From an uncultured Clostridia bacterium (GTDB lineage Bacteria; Bacillota; Clostridia; Christensenellales; UBA1242): DNA of 64,000 bases. The DNA is taken from assembly GCA_944376905.1 (NCBI GenBank), contig CALWEA010000004.1, positions 45,156 through 109,155 of the forward strand, in the 5' to 3' direction. Positions 29,401 through 38,400 of this stretch are shown here, piece by piece. The notes beneath the pieces are model-generated. The model made no database searches. It was not told where the DNA came from and saw only the letters and a program-made list of their open reading frames with translations. Each line of letters begins with the position of its first letter. Position 1 is the stretch's first letter. The position numbers and the translations under genes are program-made.

Positions 29401-32400
29401 CAGTCAACATACATATAATTTCCAATTGAACCACTACCATTAGTTATAAGCGAACTTGTTAAAGACCTCCCAATATATCCACCTAAAAACGCCTTTTCTA
29501 TAATTGCAGTTCCACTATTTTTAATTGCACCAACAAATTTAAGTTCACTAGCAGAACGCTGATAAGATAAATTTAAAACATTAGCACGCCCAAAACCTAA
29601 ACCAGCATTATAATTTTCAACAGTTCCACTACCACGAACTTCAATAATTAAACCTTTTTGAATTCCTGCATCTGTATCTGGTGTAAAGACAACGCTTGCA
29701 GTATCTGAAACACCAATATGTTTAACCTGTCCATCAACGGAAGATTTTGAGGTGTAATATAACAAGACGGAGCCATCGGTGTCGCCCGCAATAGTTCCCA
29801 TATTAAGATTTGTAACAGTGTAGCCATTAACATTAACATTAAGACGATTAGAAAGCCCACTGTTAATATTAGTTCCATTCATATAAGCAGTTATATCAGC
29901 AACTTGCATATAAGTGTTAGTTGGAGTTGTAATGCTTCCCGCCATCATACCAACATTAAGTTCATTTAAATTTATATCAACTAAAACATCAACGGAACAA
30001 TCTTCAAAACTTATATTTGATATAAATCCGCCGTTAATATGTCCACTTAACAAACCAATATTATAAAAATCATAAGTTGCCAAAGCATACAAAGCACAAT
30101 TTTTAAAAGTTAAATTTTCAAAATTTGTTCCAACTGCATTACCAACAAAAGAACCTTCACCTTCCAAATATTGACTTGCAGAAGAACCTAAATTTTCAAT
30201 TTTTAAATTATATATTTTGGCACCAGTCGTCGTTGCATTAATGAATGTTAAAGAATAACCCTCAAAGTCAAAACCATAATTTCCGCTATTATCATAACCT
30301 CTTAAAACACCAGAAAAATTATCAATAAACAAACCAGTACTTCTAATATAATTTCCAACAGGAACAATACCATTACCATCTTGTCCAACAACTATAAATG
30401 TTGCATCAGGATAACTAACCATATTTTGTAAATCTTGGGCAACATAAATATAGAAAATATTAACATCAGCATTAGAAACAAGTCTTGGAAGCATATCAGT
30501 TGAATATCTACGCCAGAAGTTTGGGTCCCAATCACTATTGCGGAAATAAGCGTCCATTTCACTTCCAGAAATTTCAGCATTAACATAGGATTTTAAAGGT
30601 TTAATAGATTGGACATCTGCATCTATAATTTTAAAATATATATTAGAGCCAATGCTTGCGTATGAACTGTTGAGTTGAATAGTGTTTGAAGTTCCATTAT
30701 TATTAAAATCAACATAACTCATAGCATAAACATCATCACTATGTATTTCTTGTGCTATAACTGGCAAAGAATAACGAGAATATCCATCTTTAATTTCAAT
30801 ACTTGTTCCAGAATCATAAACAATTTCTTTTAATAATTTTGCCTCAACATTTCTTGTTCCTGTTTTAGCAAAAATATCGTAATAATAATCAGGCAAATAG
30901 TATGAAGATGTTTGATTATTATAAACAAGAGACCAATAATTAACCATATTAACTTTGTCAAAAGACAATGTTCTGGTTTGGTCAATATATCCAGCAAATC
31001 CACCAACCGCTGACGAAGCATAAACATCACTAAATGTATAAACTTCATAAATGTTAATATTATTAATAACATCATTTGATGCATAGGAAATCTTTCCAAC
31101 AACACCACCACCATTAACAGCAAGAGAATTTCTAACCATTAATTTAGAGTAACTATGAGAAATATTTCCAGTTATAAGTTCCCCAACTAACCCACCAATA
31201 TTTTGAGGTTGATATTTACCTTCTTCTTCATGCTCAAAGAGGTTAATATTTCCTCTTTCAATATTAGAAGTTGCAGGGTTAGAATAATAAGAAGCAACAC
31301 TATTTTCAATTAAAGTTTGAAGAGCAAGTTCATGAGTCGCACGAGCCATGTCGATATCACCATAACACTCACCAACAATACCGCCAGCAGAAAAATTATA
31401 AGCAATAAGTTTTTGTTCTTTATCTGCTGAAAGTTCAAAAGTAACATCTTTAATTAATGTTTGAGGTCCAAGATATCCTAAAATACCGCCAACAGTAGAC
31501 CCGCTTATTTGCATATTACCATTAACAGTAAGGAATGCCAAACTAGCATTAGTTAATCTATTATTATGACTTAAATCTGCCTTATCATTAGATTTATAAA
31601 TATCTGCAACACCAGCAATTCCACCAGCATAAGACGTATTGGCATTAACCCTATTATTTAAAGTTTCATCACGATTAAAGCGTTGACTTTCTCCTGGTGC
31701 AACATTATTTGCAATTATATTAATATTTGTTGTTGAAACATTTTTAATCTCACTTTCACCAACAACTTTACCAACAACGCCACCAACAATATTATTACCA
31801 ACAATTTCAGCAGAGCCTTCATCATCACCAGAATACAAAGTTAAATTAATAAGTTTTGAATTTTCAACAGTTCCAGCAACAGTTCCAACATTTTGCATTG
31901 TAACAGCATTAACGGCAACAACCTCAATGTTTAAATTCATTATAATGGCATTGTTTTCAAGTTTTGCAAACATACCATAATCTTTTGTGTTAACATTTTC
32001 AAGATTAGCAACTAATTCCAAACCTTGAACAGTGAACATATTACCATCTATTTTACCGCCATATAAAGACATATTACTTGAATAAATTTTAACACCACTT
32101 GTTGTGTCGGTTATAAGGTCGGCAAGATTAATGTTTGTAACAATTCTATAATTTCCAAACACACGAGCACTTGTCAAATCATAATAAGCAGAAATTGCAG
32201 TTCCTGCATTAAGACTACCCCCTCCAAAAACAAGATTAAATTCTTTTGCATCTCGAATGATTATAGGATTTCTAACACTACCATAATCATAACCATCATA
32301 ATATGGAAGTTTATATGAAATCAACTCGCCTGTTTGAGCATCTCTTTTAGCGTCTGAAATGTATCGACTTGAAACTGCTATTTGATTAGCACTAACTAAT

Positions 32401-35400
32401 TTAGGTCCTGTTGAAGTTATATACCAAACACCATTCAAAGAAGAAGAAGTTTCAGCAAAACTAAAACCATAAAAATTAGTTGCTAAATCAGGTTCTGTTA
32501 TTCTTGAAACATTAATTGAATCTGAAGTTCCCGCATAAGCATCGTCTAAATCACTATACAAATTATAGTAGTAACTATTTTTAATGGAGCCTGCTCCTTT
32601 ATTTTGCATTTCGCCATAACTATCAACGCCAATAAAATTCATTTGAGTTGTTTTAGCATTTTCAATTTTACTAGCAGTGTAACAACGAGCAATTTCACCC
32701 TCATTTGAATAAACAAAACCAGAAGTTAATCTACCGCTAGCATATTGTTGTTGGGTTGCCAAATTTGTTGTTGCTAATAAAATGTTGGCATAGCAATCAC
32801 CAATAACTCCTCTTTCATTGTTGTTATAAACAAATCCCGCACTTATTGATGCAGTTGAAATTCCCGCAGTTGCTAAACTATAAGAAGTTGAATCTCCAAC
32901 ACCTTCAACATAAGAAAGTTGAATATTACCAGAATTATTACCAGCGAAACCAGAAGTAAATGTTTGAGTTCCACTTAAAGTATTATTTGTTATAGTAATA
33001 TTACCAGCAAAACTACTTGCTATACTACCAGAATTTTCATAAACAAACCCACTTATATTACCCTGTCCAACTATATTGAAAGCATCTAGTTGTTTACTTC
33101 CGCTAATAGCATATTCAACAGTTTTGCCTCCAACTCTACTATTAGTTATAGAACCAACATTTTCTATAACAAAACCAGCAATTCTTGATGTTACACTATC
33201 ATCTATTTGCCCCATAGAATATGTTACATTTAAACCTTGTGGAACATTAAGATTAGGTCGAGAATCATCGCTCTCAAATGCTAAAACTTGACAATTATAA
33301 ACAATACCATCATTTTTAAGAGCAAAACCAGCAACATCAATTTTATTAACTAACGTTGTGTCAACAGCAATTGCACTAGCATGATAAGTATTAACTATAA
33401 TGTTCTTAATTGTACTATAAGAAGAAATAGTATTAAATAATGCTAATTTTAAATAACTATCGCTTACAGAAGTATTATAACTTAAAATATTGATAGTATA
33501 ATTATTGCCATCTAGACTTGAAATTCCAGTTGTATTTTGCGGAGTATAATCTCTTAGATATAAGTCATTCATTAGAATGTAATTTTGAGGTTCACTTGCA
33601 TTTAATGCATCAAGAAAAGCCTCTTCATCATCTATAATACGAGGAGTGTCTTCATCACTATAAACTTCGACATTAATTGTGAAATAGAAATTAATATTTC
33701 TAACAACATTTTGACTAAAATCAGGATACTTAACCGGCAAACTCAATAACATTTGAACGGCACCAACTCTTTTACCGGTTACTTTTATTATAGAACCATC
33801 AGTTTCAAAATTGAAATAATCATTAGGATTAAATGTCCCATTATCCCGTAAAACTTGTTGGGTTGTGTTACCATTTACATAGTATAGATTGCCCATCAAA
33901 CTTCCAACACTTTCAAACCCATAGTTAACAACATAATCACCATAAACACCTAGTCCAGATTCTGCTTTGTAGTAATAATTAGTTAAAAATGCTTGAAGAG
34001 CAGGATTATTTCCCTGACTTGCAGTTAAAAACTCTCGAATATTAAACTCAAAATTTAAAGCAGATTGAACACCAATATATGCATTATAAGTTGATTTATC
34101 TATTTTGTCGGTTTTCAATGTTATATCATTTATATCAAAATCAACAACACCAATATTAATGGAAGTTGTTTTTGTTTGAATTTTGCCATTAACAATCCAA
34201 TCAACACCTGCTTCAAATGTCAAATAATTACTATTATTTTCAAGAACAAGTCCAGTTCCAATATAAAGAGTTGCTTTATATGTTTTTGTGTTTTTAGCAT
34301 TATCTATAATTTCAGTGAATTTAGAATAAGAAACAAAATTATTAGCATCTTGAGTTTGTTGATAACCTCTAATTGTCAAAGAACCCAATGTTTGCTCTTT
34401 GTCAACCGTAATTAATATAGTTTGTGTTCCACCACGAACAAGAGTTCTAGCCTCTTCTCCATTTTCATCAACAATTGAAATTGATGCTCCTTTAAGATAT
34501 TGAACAACCAAATTAAAAGTAGTAACAACTCCAACTTGATTACCATTTTCATCAAAAGCCTCAATTTTTAGAACAAAGATTGTGTCTTTATCAATAGATT
34601 CAGGAATAAAGGTACTTAAATATAAACTATTTAAAGAACTAACAAAATTATTATCATAGTTGTTGAAAATTTTAACACCATTTTCAAGAGAAACAAAACC
34701 TTTTGAACTTTTTATAAACGAACCATCATTTTGTTTATCCAACAAAGATAATCTTATATTAAAATCATCATTGTTTAAGGTCGAGTATGTAACTTCCAAA
34801 CTACTATAACTAGCATAAGTTGGAAAAATGTCAATTTCCAACATACCCTCCTCACCAGTTGTTAAAACACTGTTAGCCTGAGAAGAATAATAATAGAATG
34901 TAACATTTTGCTCATCAACAACACGCAAAACTTTACTATTTAATGAATAATGTGTTGCGCCCAAACTTAAAACACTTTGAGATTTAATAGTTAATTCAAA
35001 GTTTTCACTAACAATTTCTTCATTGTAATCATTGTTATTACTTTGTGAAGTTGTTGCAATAACATTAATATCAAATTGAGAATTATTAAAACTATGATTT
35101 TTATATGTATCTGCAACTTCTAATGTAACATTAAATTTATGTTGATAATAAGTTGCTTCATCAGGATTAAGAGTTTGCTTTGATAAATCAGTTGAACTTA
35201 AATAGTAAACAGTAACAGCATGTTTAACAACAACTTCAAACATAATTTCGCCATTTTGTCCTATTTGATATAAAGTTGTTTCCCCATTATCTATAACATT
35301 TTGACTTATAATAGATAAAGAACTACCTGTTGTTTTAGATATTATGTTAAGTGCTAATGCCTCACCAAGCGGACTTTCATTAAAGTCAACATCACCAAAA

Positions 35401-38400
35401 ATATTAACTTCAAAATTTAATGTATCACTAGGTTCAATAATTTCAGATTTAGGAGATATTTCTATTTTGTCCGCACCTTTAAACATTTTTAAAGTAAAAC
35501 TTCCATTAAAATGAGATAACAAAATATCATTAATTGCAGTTAAATCATCATCTAAATGACTAGAAATATAACTCTTGCTCAATTCATTAATTTGTAAATT
35601 ATAATCTATTATAATTTCATATAAACCAGTGTCTGCAAATATTTTTTGCGTGTCAATAACGTAACCGCCGAGTCCACTACCTTGAATATAATTTTGATAA
35701 CTATCAAAAGTTAATTGTAAACCATCAGTAACAAATTCAACACTACGATTAACTAGAAGTTTTGAAACAGAAACTTTGCCATAAATAGTTAAATTTTGAT
35801 TAATTTTAGAAGTTATAGTTGAGCCATTAGAAAAGTCAGTTTCATTGTAAGACAAAACAAAATCGGTTATAGGACTAACAACATAAATAGTAAATGTTTT
35901 TGACAAAGAGTAATCATATTTTGAAAATAAGGTTAAACTACATGTTCCCAATCCTTTGATAACAATGCCATTAGAATAAGCACTTATAATAGAAGAATTA
36001 CTAGAAATTGCACGAATTCCATTCGCAAAATCAATTCCCAAAAGCGTTTCAAAAGAAATAGTATTTAAGGCAAGAAGAGCGGTTTGTTCTTGTTTTGAAA
36101 GAGTTTGGTTTGTATCAAAAAAGAATATAATGCTTTGTCCTTCAACTGAAATAATATTTTCAGTATTTGCCAAAGAATTTGCAACAAGAGGAGTTGCTTG
36201 AACTGGAAGCATATTGATAAAATATGGATAGCCATGATTAACACCAGTTTCTTGTGCATGCCAAATAGAATCAGTTGTAATTGAATTAAGATTATCTAAA
36301 ATTTCTCCATTATAATAATATAACGCGTCGAAATCAGTGTTAGAAGTTCTAAAAATTATATATGCATTTTTAATAGAAGCATTTTGAGAATTGACCTCGG
36401 CGAACATTTTATTAACATCATTAATTTCAGCAAAACACTTATCAACATTTCCACTTGTCAGTTTTCCAATAATACCACCAACACCATCTGCTCCTGGCGA
36501 ACCACCAAATTTAGAATTTAAAATATTAAGATTAATATAATTTTTATCGGCATCACCAGAACTAACATAAGAATATGCATAGCATTCAAAAAGTGAGCCA
36601 CCTGTCATTTCTCCAACAACACCACCAACATAATCACCGCCAAAAAATTGTGAATAATTATCAGGGAAATTATAGAATTCAACGCCACTTTTTTGAATAT
36701 TGCCGGAATTTAATCCTGCTATACCACCAACGACAACACTATTTGCAGAAATACTACCAAAGAAATAACAATTATTGATACTACCCGTATTAACACCAAC
36801 AATACCGCCAACGTAATAAATCTCATTAACAGTGGCAACATTTGAGGAAAGATTTAAACTACTTGTTTTATAAGCATTCCCAATAGATTGTGTTTCAACT
36901 GTAACATTAGTTATAATTCCATTATTAATATTAGCAATAAATCCACCCAAACTATCGACAATATCACCAACAACAATTAAATCTTCTATAATAGCATTTT
37001 TTGTCAATGTTCCGAATAAAGTTTTGTTAGTTATAATTGTTGAAACAACAGAATTTGAATTTTCTAATGCCCCATAAAGTCCGCCATCAAAAACATCAAA
37101 TATTGCAAAGTTATTAGGAGAATTAAAATCAACGCTAACATTTGCTAATAAAGTATAGTGAAGATTAGGATTTTTAATTTCATCAATACTACTTATTCGA
37201 TAAGAAGTATCCCTATTTCTACCATCTGCAATAGTTATTTTGACATAAACAGCAATATCTTTTTCTCCTGCAACATAAACACCGTTAACAAATCTATCAG
37301 CAGGAGCAATACGAATAACACCAGTCCCCCCAAGTTGTTGGTCTTTGCTTATAGTTATAATACCTGTGTTGGAATTTAATGATAAAATACTACTTGGTGT
37401 TTCACCATCTGGTAAAAATGTGTAGACAAGATTAGGATTTAGAGGTTGCTCATTATTAATACCGTTATCTGCATGAGCAAGAATAGGATAAACAATATCA
37501 TTATTTGAATAACCCAATTCAATATAAATACCATTTTCAATATTTAAATTTTCAACAACAATATTTTCAACTTGAACTGCTTTTTTTATTGTCGCATGTA
37601 AGTTAATAGGATATTTTATACCAAATTCAGTATACTGCGCAATAAAATCGAAACTCAAAGATTTAGCATAATTATAAACTGTTGCCCCAGGAACAGAATC
37701 ATTATCAGCATAGAGCGTACTAAATGCCTCTAACAAAAGTTGTCCATTATCTAAAACAGTAAATCTAAAAATTTCCTCTCCATTGAGAATATAACTCATA
37801 ACATTTGTTTCAGGGTTAAGAGTTGCATAAAAATTACTCCAAGAAATTTTATTATAGGTTGCATCTTGATTAATAGTTATCGACAAGTTGGTAAAAGTGT
37901 CGTTTATGTTTGCATCACCAACACTATTTAATGCATAAAGAGTCACTGCTGATTTGCTTAATTCAAAAGTTGTAACAGGATTATAACTTTCAACAAGAAA
38001 ATAGAATTGATAAGAAACAACTTGTTTTTGATTATCAACCAAATCAAAACCTTCAACTGTTGCACAAACCCAAGTTTTCCCAACAGCAATAGCATTAAGT
38101 GTTCCAAAAGAATTTAAATAAAGAGAACGCAAAATTGTTGAACTAGACGCAAAATTATTAATATCTGTAACACCATTTTCTTTACTAAAATTATTAAAGT
38201 TTACATATGATTCATCATAAGCACTCCCTGCTCCTAATGGTAAATCATAGAAAGAATAAGAAACAGTGAAAGAAGAATTAGCATCAACAGTTAAAGTGGT
38301 TGCCTTTCCATTGTGGATTGCAACAAAAAATTCGAGATTATAAGAAACACCATCTATAACAATATCATCAAGAATAGACTTATATCCAATAGAAGCATCG